The notes beneath the pieces were generated by a model, which was given only the letters and a program-made list of their open reading frames with translations, was not told where the DNA came from and did no database searches. Below, one piece after another: positions 36,514-45,039 of a stretch of DNA of 64,000 bases (position 1 is the first letter of the stretch; each line of letters opens with the position of its first letter). A program made the translations under genes and the position numbers. Origin of the DNA: Acidobacteriota bacterium (GTDB lineage Bacteria > Acidobacteriota > Terriglobia > Acidiferrales > UBA7541); NCBI GenBank assembly GCA_013289825.1, contig JABCZF010000006.1, positions 1 to 64,000 of the forward strand, given 5' to 3'.

Positions 36514-37628
36514 TTACCATAGCCTTCTTTCGGTATACTCGCCGCCAGCTTCGCGTAGACGGTCCTTGTTGGTGATGTTGTAGCGCGAGAACATGACCTT
36601 CGTTTTCCATCCACCAATCTTCATCACCAAGTCTTCGGACACACCCGCATCAATCAGATTAACCGCGGCTGAGCATCGCAGATCGTGAATCCTGACTCCC
36701 TTAAATCGCCTGTTCTTGTGCCTGACCCGGAGTCCTACCTTGTGGCACGCTTTCTGCCACTCAGCCCGATAATTCGCGATACAAAACACACGGTCACCAT
36801 TTTGCCGAAACATCTTTTTCAATTCTTTGGCTACGGGTTCTAGACCCTTTCCCGCCAACACGACCGTTAGAGGCTTCCGTGCTTTCATCAACGCGGCCGG
36901 GATCTTGATCACGCTGGCAACCAGGCTCACCATTGGCCAACTGATCTCTTTGGCTGCTCCGATACGGCAGCCCGTGTGATACAAGAACTTGAAAAAAGGA
37001 TGAAGCTTGTCGGGCAGATGCGTCAGCAGTGCGGAAAATTGTGACGGTTCGATGTACTGTCCGGCGGCATCGGAATCCTCTGGCATCGAAAAATACGGCA
37101 CGCTGAATATCTTTTTTCCGGGCAGCCAATCGGAGCATGGCCCGTAAGGCGACAAGCTGACGCCGGATAGTTGGGTCCGCTTGGCCGTCACGGCTTCGCC
37201 ATTCGGTACATTTGCGGATCTTGTCAGAATCAATCTCGGTCGCCAGCATGTTTTTTACAAATTTATTGCAGTGATCTAAACCTCGGAACGTAACGTTGGG
37301 TTGCCGGTTCTTGTCGGCGCGGGAATAAAGCGGGACCCTCTTTCAACTTTAGCGTGCTAATGGAGCTGTCGCAGATGTCTTCGTACCGATAGTGTCGGAG
37401 ATCTGAAACGGCGGGCTTGTCCTCGGCGGCATCTGTCGCGCCGTTTGATCAGCATGTTGTATGCTTTAGAATAATCGTTGGTTTTTGTATTCTCTCGAAC
37501 CTGACAGGTACCGGCGCAATAGAGGATGGACCAGAGCTTCGAGTCTCGCCGCTCCCGGAGTTCGGGTCGCGTTGTTTGAGCTGGACAATCGATCCTTCGC
37601 CGCGCTTCAGTTTTACGGTTTTGACCAT
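36514..37628 (-). pseudogene. Tyrosine integrase, full length but broken by frameshifts
   Basis: Pieces of one integrase lie in order on the minus strand in different frames. The start (about 37628) reads MVKTVKLKRGEGSIVQ, the middle (about 37390-37110) reads DLRHYRYEDICD then FRGLDHCNKFVKNMLATEID, and the catalytic part reads HTGCRIGAAKEISW, HDLRCSAAVNLIDAG and GGWKTKVMFSRYN. The last has Trp in place of His, and the nucleophilic Tyr is present. One shift lies in an A6 run near 37113 and another near 37330. The restored protein would be about 370 residues, normal for the family. It ends 11 bases from tRNA-Glu, so it belonged to an element that used this tRNA or its copy. Confidence 0.82.
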
Positions 37629-37734
37629 CGGCTTCCCTCGTGGATACGTGCTACTAGCGCACCATGCAAAAATTAATGCCAATTCCTATATGCGTTCAAC
37701 AAAACATCTGTTTTCAACGCCATACCTCCATAAC

Positions 37735-37782
37735 AGCCCTTTCAAGGCCGAAATACGGGTTCGATTCCCATTAGCGCTACCA
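37735..37782 (+). repeat. 48-nt copy of the tRNA-Glu 3' half, inverted relative to the tRNA
   Basis: Runs from AGCCCTTTCAAGGC to CGCTACCA and matches the tRNA-Glu 3' half at 45 of 48 positions. It has no 5' half, so it is not a tRNA gene. Such fragments mark tRNA-targeted integration (att sites). It lies about 110 bases upstream of the integrase start but in the opposite orientation to the tRNA, where a simple insertion would give a direct repeat. Confidence 0.85.
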
Positions 37783-37892
37783 AATAATCCGCAGACGATA
37801 TTTTTCCAGCTTGTGCCATACAGGTCATCCCTCCCAGCTATAATCCAGCAGAATATTCTCCGAAGAGAATCGCACCCCCTGGAGGAGCCGCT

Positions 37893-38399
37893 ATGAGCTA
37901 CGCCGAAAAACATCTCATCCCCGGTGAAACGGTGCAATATCAAACCAAGCTGCATTGGATCGTCATGCTCGGCCACGCCGGCCTGACGGCGTTTTTCATC
38001 CTGGCGGGCGCCGCTCTTCTGGTGTTCTCCTGGAGCACCAGGCACAGCGCCGAATCTCATTCCAATATCTTGATTTGGCTCGCTCTCGCGGCGTTCCTGG
38101 TCGCAGCCATTCTTCTAGGAGTTGGCCTCCTCAAGCGCCGCGCCACTGTCATGGTGCTCACCAACAAGCGAGTGATCGTCAAGACTGGCCTCGCAAGCCG
38201 CCGCACCATCGAAATCCTGCTCTCAAGAATTGAGAGCATCGCCGTAGAAGAGCCCGCGATGGGCCGAGTTCTTGGCTACGGCACGGTCGTCATTCGCGGA
38301 ACCGGCGGCACTCCCGAAGTCTTCGAGAAAATCTCCCACCCGCTCGAATTTCGAGAGCAAGTCCAAAGCCAAATCTCTAGCGGTGAAAAACAGGCTTGA
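37893..38399 (+). CDS. PH domain membrane protein
   Basis: 168 residues after a GGAGG site. Two membrane helices at about 25-47 and 58-82 are followed by a bacterial PH domain: TVMVLTNKRVIVKTGLASRRTIEILLSRIESIAVEEP, with the typical LTNKR and I-L-L-S-R-I-E-S-I patterns, and GYGTVVIRGTGG. The family is widespread and its role is not settled; it may bind lipids at the inner face of the membrane. It ends 54 bases before the TonB-dependent receptor, which is on the other strand. Confidence 0.9.
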   Translation: MSYAEKHLIPGETVQYQTKLHWIVMLGHAGLTAFFILAGAALLVFSWSTRHSAESHSNILIWLALAAFLVAAILLGVGLLKRRATVMVLTNKRVIVKTGLASRRTIEILLSRIESIAVEEPAMGRVLGYGTVVIRGTGGTPEVFEKISHPLEFREQVQSQISSGEKQA

Positions 38400-38423
38400 T
38401 AGAACTCTTCCACTAAAGGTCTC

Positions 38424-38444
38424 GAGGGGCGAGGCTTGCCCCGC
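38424..38444 (+). repeat. Palindromic GGGGCGAGGC repeat (member 4)
   Basis: GAGGGGCGAGGCTTGCCCCGC lies between the convergent PH and TonB genes and resembles the GTAGGGGC palindromes. It may serve as a bidirectional terminator, but no T tract is clear. Confidence 0.5.
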
Positions 38445-38453
38445 GCTCTCGCG

Positions 38454-40874
38454 CTAAAAGGTCAGCTTCAGCCGAGCCGAAACGCTTCGCGGCGAACCCA
38501 CCGCAGTCCCCGAAAACAAACTGGCGAAATTAATCACGTTGACGTGATCCGTCAAATTCTCCGCCTGAATCTCAAACGTCGCGCTTCGCTGCTCTTTGTG
38601 ATACATCTCCACGCCAGCCGCCACATCCAGCGAATCGTTTGGCCGTACGCGGCCTTTGTTAAAATTCACCTGGTTGATGATCGCGGAGCCGTACTGCGAC
38701 AGAAGAAAATTTAGGTCGATCGGGCCATTATCGATCTCCACCGGCAAGCCGCTCCCGTATTCACCGCCGAGCGCCAGCCAGATGCGCTTCGTGGCCTCAT
38801 AGCGCACACGCGCGCGCAATGTGGTCCGCTGGTCCTGCGACACCGCGAACTTGCTCGTGTCCGTCAAAGCGCTCGTGGCCTTGTCCCCGAGAAACAACCC
38901 GCCGGTGATAGGCCCCTGCCCGATCCCGGACTGGTTCGCGTAACCTAGATATCCCGAGAAAGGTCCCCAATGAGGGACTGCAAGGCGCACTTCTTCTCCA
39001 GCGATCCGCGCCTTGATGAAAGCGATCGGAAAACTTACTCCCGTATCCAGCAGCGTGTCGTCGTCGGAATAATTATGAAAATCGCGCCTGAATACGTTCG
39101 CGTCTACCCGCAAATTGCCAAAGAAGGACTTCGTGACGCCTACCTCATAGTAATTGGCGCGCGCAGGCTCGACCGGCAAACGCAGCACAACCGAATCGAT
39201 GGAATTCAGTTGTGGCGAGCTGGCCAAAAGCAAATTCTCCATAGCCGGGGTCTGGAAAACACGGTCGTAGGAAGCATGAATCAGCAAATTCAAGGAAGAC
39301 ACATAGCGCGCAACGCCGACCCGCGGACTCAGGGCGGATTCCTTCACGACAAATCCGTAATGATCGAATCGCAGCCCCGCGCTGACGTTCCAGTTGCCGC
39401 GATGCCATTGGTCCTGCACATACTCTGATGGTTCAATGTCCCAGCGTCGGTCGGCGAACTGAAACTGTTGCTGCGTGCCAGGATCGAATTGTGTCGGATC
39501 GGTGATGGTGTACTGCAACACCTCATGCACCTCGCTGAAAATCCCGTCCAGGCCCACTTTCCAGTCGTGATGCCCATGATGGCCCGCGAGGTCCCCGCGA
39601 ACATAGCCTTCGCGATAGCCACGGTTTTGCGAAACGATCACAGGTGTCGACGAAGGATTGGATGTCAGGGTTGCGCTGGCATCGCGCACGCTGCCGGAGA
39701 AACTGAGAAACAAATCCGGAGAAATCGTATGCTGGTAAAAAATCTGCCCGGCAGTTTCGTTGTTCGAAATGTCCTGTCGCTGCCCGGCTTGCTGTTGCAT
39801 CAATTCGTTCGGCACGAGGAAACGCACTGCATTGTGAGCCACGGTGATGCGCAAGCGGTCCCTCTCGGAAAAATCTCTCTCGTAAGAAGCCGAAAAGCCC
39901 GCCGTATTTCCGCGATTTGTGAAATTCTCAAGCACCGGCGGATCCAGATAACGGTCGCTATGAAAACCATCCACGCCCGCCGAAACGCGATTCTTGCCCG
40001 AGGAATAAGAAAAAGCCGCGGAACCTGTCGCCGTCGAAAAGCTTCCGCCCTCGGCCTCAAATTGTCCATGCACTCCACTCGACACGTCCTTCGTCGTAGT
40101 GACTTCCACAATCCCGCCCAGCTTCCGACCGTATTCCGCGGGAAAGCTGGCCGTCAGCACGCGCATCGATTCCACTTCGCTGGCATCAAACGCCGGCGCA
40201 AATGCCGGCGAGCGGTTCTGCGTCAGCGGCAACCCATCGAACACGTACTGCACGTCGTACTCCGACCCGCGCGGATGCAGAATTCCATTCGCCTCGACGA
40301 GCCAGCCGGGCTGCTCGTTCACCAAATCGGAAAGGTCGCGGCCAGGCTGCACAGAAATCTGTTCGCCGATCGCTTGCCTCCCGATCGAATAGATGGTCCC
40401 CGTGCTGCTCGGATCCACAAGAGTTGACGAGTCGTTCACCTGCACTTCGGTCGTCACCGGCGCCACACCCAGGGTTGCCACCACGTGCACCGGCACTTCC
40501 GAGCGAATCTCAACTAGTCTCTTCCACGGCGCAAAATTCTCTGCGGCGAGACTCAACCGGTAAATGCCAAAGGGAAGGTCCTGCGCTGTAACGCGGCCGT
40601 CTGCCCCCACCTGAAAGCTCCTGCGAAACTGGTTTGCTTCGCTGACCAGTTCAGCCGCAGCCGCCACCGCCGTGCCTTGCGAGTCGTGTACTTCGACATG
40701 CAACTCGCCGCGCGCGCGTTGCGCTTCCGCCCATGGCCCCACAGAAAGGATCAGCGCCGCCAGAAGACACAGCTTCACGGTGCTTTTTCCCCTCTCGAAG
40801 AGTTGAGTATCTGTTTCTGGCACTTGAAACCCTGGCCCTTGTGAATCGGATCTTTCCTCATCCACATCGGTCAT
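38454..40874 (-). CDS. TonB-dependent outer-membrane receptor with CarboxypepD_reg-like domain
   Basis: 806 residues; the signal peptide lies at about 33-52 after a long N-terminal extension, so the true start may be internal. A carboxypeptidase-regulatory-like beta domain (about 55-130, LHVEVHDSQGTAVAAAAELV) precedes the plug (DLSDLVNEQPGWLVEANG, VQYVFDGLPLTQNRSPAF) and a barrel of many beta strands ending in VSARLKLTF with a terminal Phe. It imports an unknown substrate using ExbB-ExbD-TonB energy. Acidobacteriota have many such receptors. Confidence 0.92.
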   Translation of the reverse strand: MTDVDEERSDSQGPGFQVPETDTQLFERGKSTVKLCLLAALILSVGPWAEAQRARGELHVEVHDSQGTAVAAAAELVSEANQFRRSFQVGADGRVTAQDLPFGIYRLSLAAENFAPWKRLVEIRSEVPVHVVATLGVAPVTTEVQVNDSSTLVDPSSTGTIYSIGRQAIGEQISVQPGRDLSDLVNEQPGWLVEANGILHPRGSEYDVQYVFDGLPLTQNRSPAFAPAFDASEVESMRVLTASFPAEYGRKLGGIVEVTTTKDVSSGVHGQFEAEGGSFSTATGSAAFSYSSGKNRVSAGVDGFHSDRYLDPPVLENFTNRGNTAGFSASYERDFSERDRLRITVAHNAVRFLVPNELMQQQAGQRQDISNNETAGQIFYQHTISPDLFLSFSGSVRDASATLTSNPSSTPVIVSQNRGYREGYVRGDLAGHHGHHDWKVGLDGIFSEVHEVLQYTITDPTQFDPGTQQQFQFADRRWDIEPSEYVQDQWHRGNWNVSAGLRFDHYGFVVKESALSPRVGVARYVSSLNLLIHASYDRVFQTPAMENLLLASSPQLNSIDSVVLRLPVEPARANYYEVGVTKSFFGNLRVDANVFRRDFHNYSDDDTLLDTGVSFPIAFIKARIAGEEVRLAVPHWGPFSGYLGYANQSGIGQGPITGGLFLGDKATSALTDTSKFAVSQDQRTTLRARVRYEATKRIWLALGGEYGSGLPVEIDNGPIDLNFLLSQYGSAIINQVNFNKGRVRPNDSLDVAAGVEMYHKEQRSATFEIQAENLTDHVNVINFASLFSGTAVGSPRSVSARLKLTF

Positions 40875-41049
40875 TCGGACTTATTCGCCGCGACTCAGCA
40901 AGTCTTTCTACGTTAGCATGAAGTGCCGGAACTCATTCCGGGTTGCCCAGAAAGCCGCTGATAAAAGCACAACTCCCCGCCGGATTCTCCCGCTTGCCGA
41001 CTTCGCCGCCTTTCGGCAAAATACCTCTGGCCTGCTGCGTGCCCTTTCC

Positions 41050-41685
41050 ATGAAGCCACCGCCGGACTCCAACTCTCCTCTCTTCACCATCGGACATTCG
41101 AGTCTCGAACTGGACGGCTTCCTGAAAATTCTCCTGACTCATGAAGTAAAAATCGTCTGCGACGTTCGCAGCCGCCCCGGCAGTTTCCGGTTCCCGCAAT
41201 TCAACCGCGAGCCTCTCGAAGCCTGCCTTGCGCCGGCGGAAATCCGATACGAATTTCTCGGCGAAACTCTCGGTGGCCGCCCTTCCGATCCCCGCGCCTA
41301 TCACGAGGACGGCATCGTAAACTACGAAGAACGCCGCAAGGCCGCGGATTTTCGCGCGGGGATTGATCGCGCGCTGATGCTGTCGAGCGCGACGAACATC
41401 GTTCTGATGTGCGCAGAGGAAGACCCCTTGCAGTGCCATCGTTTCCTCATGATTTCTCCAGCGCTTCTCGATCGCGGGATCACCCCGGTGCATATCCGCC
41501 GCGGCGGCGAGCTGGAATCGCAGCGTGAAGCCGAGGATCGCCTGCTCAAATTGCACGACCTCACCGCCTTTGACAGCGGTTCGCTCTTTATTTCCGAACG
41601 TGATGTGGCTCTCCAGGACGCGCTACGCCTCCAAGCCCGGGAGTTTGCTTTCCGCGCATCTCCCGAAGCCACCGAATACCTTTGA
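41050..41685 (+). CDS. DUF488 family protein, copy 1
   Basis: 211 residues from ATG 41050. DUF488 marks: FTIGHSSLELDGFLKILLTHEV, CDVRSRPGSFRFPQF, YEFLGETLGGRP and VLMCAEEDPLQCHRFL with the Cys-His pair. The C-terminal 60 residues are unique. The biochemical role of the family is not firmly known. It is the first of four genes in one direction; the second DUF488 starts four bases after its stop. Confidence 0.9.
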   Translation: MKPPPDSNSPLFTIGHSSLELDGFLKILLTHEVKIVCDVRSRPGSFRFPQFNREPLEACLAPAEIRYEFLGETLGGRPSDPRAYHEDGIVNYEERRKAADFRAGIDRALMLSSATNIVLMCAEEDPLQCHRFLMISPALLDRGITPVHIRRGGELESQREAEDRLLKLHDLTAFDSGSLFISERDVALQDALRLQAREFAFRASPEATEYL

Positions 41686-41689
41686 TTTT

Positions 41690-42199
41690 ATGGAAATCCT
41701 CCTTTGCACCATCGGTTTCGCAGGGAAGACGGCCGAAGAGTTTTTCCACCTTCTTGAGGAAGCGCAGGTAGAAAAGCTTATCGATGTCCGCCTCAATCGC
41801 GGAGGCCAGCTCTCCGGCTTCGCCAAGGAACGCGACCTTGAGTATTTCTTGAAAAAAGTTGCCAGCATCGGCTATTCGTATGAGCCGCAGCTCGGGCCAA
41901 CTTCGGAGTTGCTCGACACCTATCGCGACAGCAAAGATTGGGCCGCTTACGAGACTGGTTTCCTGGCCCTGATGCAAGAGCGTGGAATTCCGCAAGCGTT
42001 CGACGCCAGCAGATGGCCTCCGCGAGCCACCCTGCTCTGTTCCGAGCCGGGTCCGGAGAAGTGTCACCGCCGTCTGGTCGCCGATCTGCTGGCGGCGCAC
42101 TGGCGGACACAAGGCCACACGGTCGAGATTCGCCACCTCATCGTGGCCCGCTCGAAATCTTCGAAAATCCGCCGCGCAAAGCTGAAGTCCTTGCCATGA
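41690..42199 (+). CDS. DUF488 family protein, copy 2
   Basis: 169 residues starting LLCTIGFAGKTAEEFFHLL. It keeps the family marks: KLIDVRLNRGGQLSGFAK, GYSYEPQLGPT, and TLLCSEPGPEKCHRRLVADLL with the Cys-His pair. It differs widely from copy 1, so the two are divergent paralogs rather than a recent tandem duplication. Its stop TGA overlaps the ATG of the next gene (ATGA), so translation is coupled. Confidence 0.9.
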   Translation: MEILLCTIGFAGKTAEEFFHLLEEAQVEKLIDVRLNRGGQLSGFAKERDLEYFLKKVASIGYSYEPQLGPTSELLDTYRDSKDWAAYETGFLALMQERGIPQAFDASRWPPRATLLCSEPGPEKCHRRLVADLLAAHWRTQGHTVEIRHLIVARSKSSKIRRAKLKSLP

Positions 42200-42909
42200 C
42201 CAGGCTGCTCATCACGGAAATCACCCGCAGGGGGCCGGCCTTTTGCGTCATCGGCCTCGAGCGGGAGAAAAACAGAATTCGCTCTGTTCGTCCTGTAACC
42301 GCGACCGCCAACAGTTGGATGCATTTCCCGTATCTTCGCGGCGATGTGCTCCAATGCGATCTTGCTCCTTTTTCCGGCTCCAAACCTCACGTCGAAGATC
42401 GCGTCTCGACGCGCGGCTTTCGAAAGGAGTCCGCCGTTCCTGAACCGGGAGTCGTGACCTACCTTCGCAAGGCGGAAATCGGGACCACTCTCGAGGACTT
42501 ATTCGGCTGCGTTCTCCATGAAAACAAGACTGGTAGTGGATTGTTCGCAAAGCCCCGCGAAGCAAAACGCTCCGTTTGTGGAACGGTAACGCAAAATCTC
42601 CGCCTCGAGCTTTGCGCCAACGAACTCCGCGCCACGCTGGCTCTCCCTTCGGGTGAGGTCTTGCGCGATCTTCCGGTCGTCGATCGCGATTGGCGTGATT
42701 TCATCGAAGCAGCGCTGGCCACCTCGAGAGGTGCGAATCGCCTCGCGCGCCTCAAGCACTTCTTAAACTCACAATTTCAGTCGAAAGTTTTGTCTTGCCC
42801 TCATCACTTCATTCGGCTCGGCCTTACACGGCCATATCATGATCTCTGCTGGCTCATGCTCGACACGCTGATTCCACTTCCAAAACATGATTGGCTCGGG
42901 GAGTTTTGA
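42196..42909 (+). CDS. Dual-OB-like protein
   Basis: 237 residues. Start LLITEITRRGPAFCVIGLERE then RSVRPVTATANSWMHFPYLRGDVLQCDLAPF fits what I know of the dual OB-fold family: two beta barrels with a conserved RPV motif. The C-terminal half (about 120-237) reads CGTVTQNLRLELC and ends in Leu-rich helices. OB folds bind nucleic acid or small ligands; function here is unknown. It overlaps the second DUF488 by four bases and the next gene by one. Confidence 0.75.
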   Translation: MTRLLITEITRRGPAFCVIGLEREKNRIRSVRPVTATANSWMHFPYLRGDVLQCDLAPFSGSKPHVEDRVSTRGFRKESAVPEPGVVTYLRKAEIGTTLEDLFGCVLHENKTGSGLFAKPREAKRSVCGTVTQNLRLELCANELRATLALPSGEVLRDLPVVDRDWRDFIEAALATSRGANRLARLKHFLNSQFQSKVLSCPHHFIRLGLTRPYHDLCWLMLDTLIPLPKHDWLGEF

Positions 42910-44195
42910 TGGCTTCGATCAAGGATGAAACTCATTGGCGACGCCTGATCGAGGAATGTTTCAGGCGCGAAGCCGGTGCCGAAGCGCCCATCTCCGATCC
43001 CGCGCAAGACCTCATCGAAACAGGCGTGCTGGACTCCATGGGCTGGGTGAGTTTTCTTCGCGCCTTGGAATCCGCAAGCGGCCTGAGCGAATTGGGCGCG
43101 CTGCTCACAGAGCGCACTCCATCTTTCGAGAGTATTTTCCAAGTTTTCAGCGAAGCTAAAGCTGATATCCCCGCTGCGGGGGCTAGGTTCTCAGAGACGA
43201 GACACGCCGCGACACGGGCCTGCGTAATGCTTCGAAGTTCGTGTGCGGTCGTCGGCTCGCGCACGATTCCCTCGCATGAAATCGACCGGGCCTTCGGAAT
43301 GCCGGACGGCAAACTACGTCTTCGTGCCGGAATCGAATCACTTGCTTATGCCACCGAAAGCGAAAATGAACTCATACTGGGCGTGCGCGCCGCGCAGCAG
43401 GCGCTCCACGCTGCGGCTTGCGGCCCTCAGGAACTCGACTGGATCATCGCCACCAGCGAAACGCATCGCAACTATCCATCTCTATCCGCGCAGCTGCACT
43501 CCCAACTACTCGCTCGCGAAACCTGCGGCGCGCTGGATGTCGGCGGCGCCTGCCTCGGTCTGCTGAACGGGCTCGCTGTCGCCCAAGGGTTCATCGCCTC
43601 TGGACAAGCCCGCACCATAGCCGTCATCACCAGCGATGTTCACAGCCGCATCTTCAAGCCAGGCCGCGTCGCAGGAGAATTCGGCGGCCTGTTCGGTGAC
43701 GGCGCGAGCGCCTTTCTCTTGCGCGCGAAGAACGATTCCACGCCGCAAGACGGCTACGTCCTCGGAGAATTTTTCTTCGGCTGTGCCGGGCAGTATGCCG
43801 GAGCGATTCGCGTGTCTAACGCCCCGGACGGGACTCTCGATGTGCACTTTGATGGAGAAGCTCTGTCCCGTGCGGCTATCACCCGGATGGAGAAAGTCAT
43901 CCTGGACGTGGAGCTCCGCAGCGGCCTCCGCCGTTCCTCCGCCCAAGGACTGGCAACTCACCAACCCAATCCCCGTCTAGTCACCCTGCTTGCGAAGCAA
44001 TTAGGTCTCGCACCCGACAAATTTCCTTCCGTGGCTCGAATCTTCGGCAATCTCGGTTCTTCCACCTGTGGGGTGGCCCTCGACGCGATTCTGCAATCCG
44101 CGCGGACTCCCTATGCCGGCCGTAGTGGCCCTATCTTTCTGGCATCACTAGGTCCGGGCCTGCTCTTCGGCGGTGCATGGCTCATTCCCGCCTGA
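42909..44195 (+). CDS. Acyl carrier protein/ketosynthase III fusion
   Basis: 428 residues. Residues about 8-80 form an acyl-carrier-like domain: LIETGVLDSMGWVSFL holds the phosphopantetheine serine (Ser43). From about 100 follows a KAS III domain of FabH type: Cys215 in LDVGGACLGLLNGL, His351 in LATHQPNP and Asn381 in FGNLGSSTCG, the complete Cys-His-Asn triad. A carrier on the same chain suggests a dedicated acyl-condensing enzyme, not the general FabH. It is translationally coupled to the dual-OB-like gene. Substrate unknown. Confidence 0.85.
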   Translation: MASIKDETHWRRLIEECFRREAGAEAPISDPAQDLIETGVLDSMGWVSFLRALESASGLSELGALLTERTPSFESIFQVFSEAKADIPAAGARFSETRHAATRACVMLRSSCAVVGSRTIPSHEIDRAFGMPDGKLRLRAGIESLAYATESENELILGVRAAQQALHAAACGPQELDWIIATSETHRNYPSLSAQLHSQLLARETCGALDVGGACLGLLNGLAVAQGFIASGQARTIAVITSDVHSRIFKPGRVAGEFGGLFGDGASAFLLRAKNDSTPQDGYVLGEFFFGCAGQYAGAIRVSNAPDGTLDVHFDGEALSRAAITRMEKVILDVELRSGLRRSSAQGLATHQPNPRLVTLLAKQLGLAPDKFPSVARIFGNLGSSTCGVALDAILQSARTPYAGRSGPIFLASLGPGLLFGGAWLIPA

Positions 44196-44233
44196 CCATC
44201 CCCAGACTCAATCATGTTTTAGAGGTGGCGGCC

Positions 44234-44250
44234 TGTAACGTTTTGTTACA
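44234..44250 (+). promoter_or_regulatory. Hairpin between the KAS fusion and the pilin operon
   Basis: TGTAAC-5-GTTACA, a 6-bp inverted repeat 38 bases after the KAS fusion stop and 150 bases before the pilin gene. It has no T tract beyond the loop, so operator or weak terminator are both possible. Confidence 0.4.
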
Positions 44251-44399
44251 TCTGTAAGAATGGCCCTTCTCCCTTCGAATACAGAATCCTCATAAGATAC
44301 TAAAAACAAGGTACTTACAGAACAGCTAGATCTGGCGCAACACGTGCACTCTCTTCAGCACCCGGGCACGTGACCGGATGAAATCCGAGGAGTTCCGGA

Positions 44400-45026
44400 A
44401 TGAGCAAGCGCACCAGAACAGCCGAACAAGGATTTTCGCTAATCGAGATGGTAATGGTGGTGGCGATAGCGTTCACCGTCATGGCCTTCGCGGTCATGAA
44501 CACCCTGGGCAGCTCGCAAAACGCCCGAGCCAACGCGGCGATGGATGCGGTCATCTCGCAACTTCGTCAGGCGCGCGAGATAGCTATCGTCAAACGCCGG
44601 AACGTTCAAGTGCAATTCACCGCGCCCAACCAAATACAGCTGACCATACTGGGTCTGCCAGGAGAGGCGGTCCCCGTTGTTGCTCCCACCTTTCTAAACG
44701 ACAACGTTCCGGGCGGAGCGATTTTCTATGTCTTCCCAGCCCCTGTTACTGACACGCCGATGCTCTTCGGCAACTCGACGGCCATCGGTTTGCAACAGCC
44801 AACCGGCGGCGGAGCGTGGACGGTGATGTTTACAACCTCCGGCGCATTTTGCGGCACTGCGCAATCCGCAGCGTCTCTTTATCAAGCGACAAATAACAAT
44901 CCCGTGAACGCCTCGATCTTTCTGGGTGTCGTGGGAAAGCCAAACACCGCGCGCGCAGTAACGGTTTTTGGCGCGACAGGCCGAGTCCGTTCCTACTACT
45001 GGACCGGCTCATCCTGGCAGGAATAG
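44400..45026 (+). CDS. GspH/FimT-type minor pilin
   Basis: 208 residues. A type IV prepilin start EQGFSLIEMVMVVAIAFTVMAFA: Gly precedes the Phe cleavage site and Glu is at position 5 of the mature protein. The globular domain carries QLRQAREIAIVKRRNVQVQF, the GspH/FimT signature. It is a minor pilin that primes or adjusts pilus assembly. First gene of a four-gene operon; the next starts 13 bases on. Confidence 0.92.
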   Translation: MSKRTRTAEQGFSLIEMVMVVAIAFTVMAFAVMNTLGSSQNARANAAMDAVISQLRQAREIAIVKRRNVQVQFTAPNQIQLTILGLPGEAVPVVAPTFLNDNVPGGAIFYVFPAPVTDTPMLFGNSTAIGLQQPTGGGAWTVMFTTSGAFCGTAQSAASLYQATNNNPVNASIFLGVVGKPNTARAVTVFGATGRVRSYYWTGSSWQE

Positions 45027-45039
45027 GGAGACAAGCCCA

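Noticed and set aside
37100..37130. Programmed frameshift at the A6 run of the integrase
   Set aside because: The required shift is +1, not the -1 of known slippery A runs, and another break occurs near 37330, so decay fits better.
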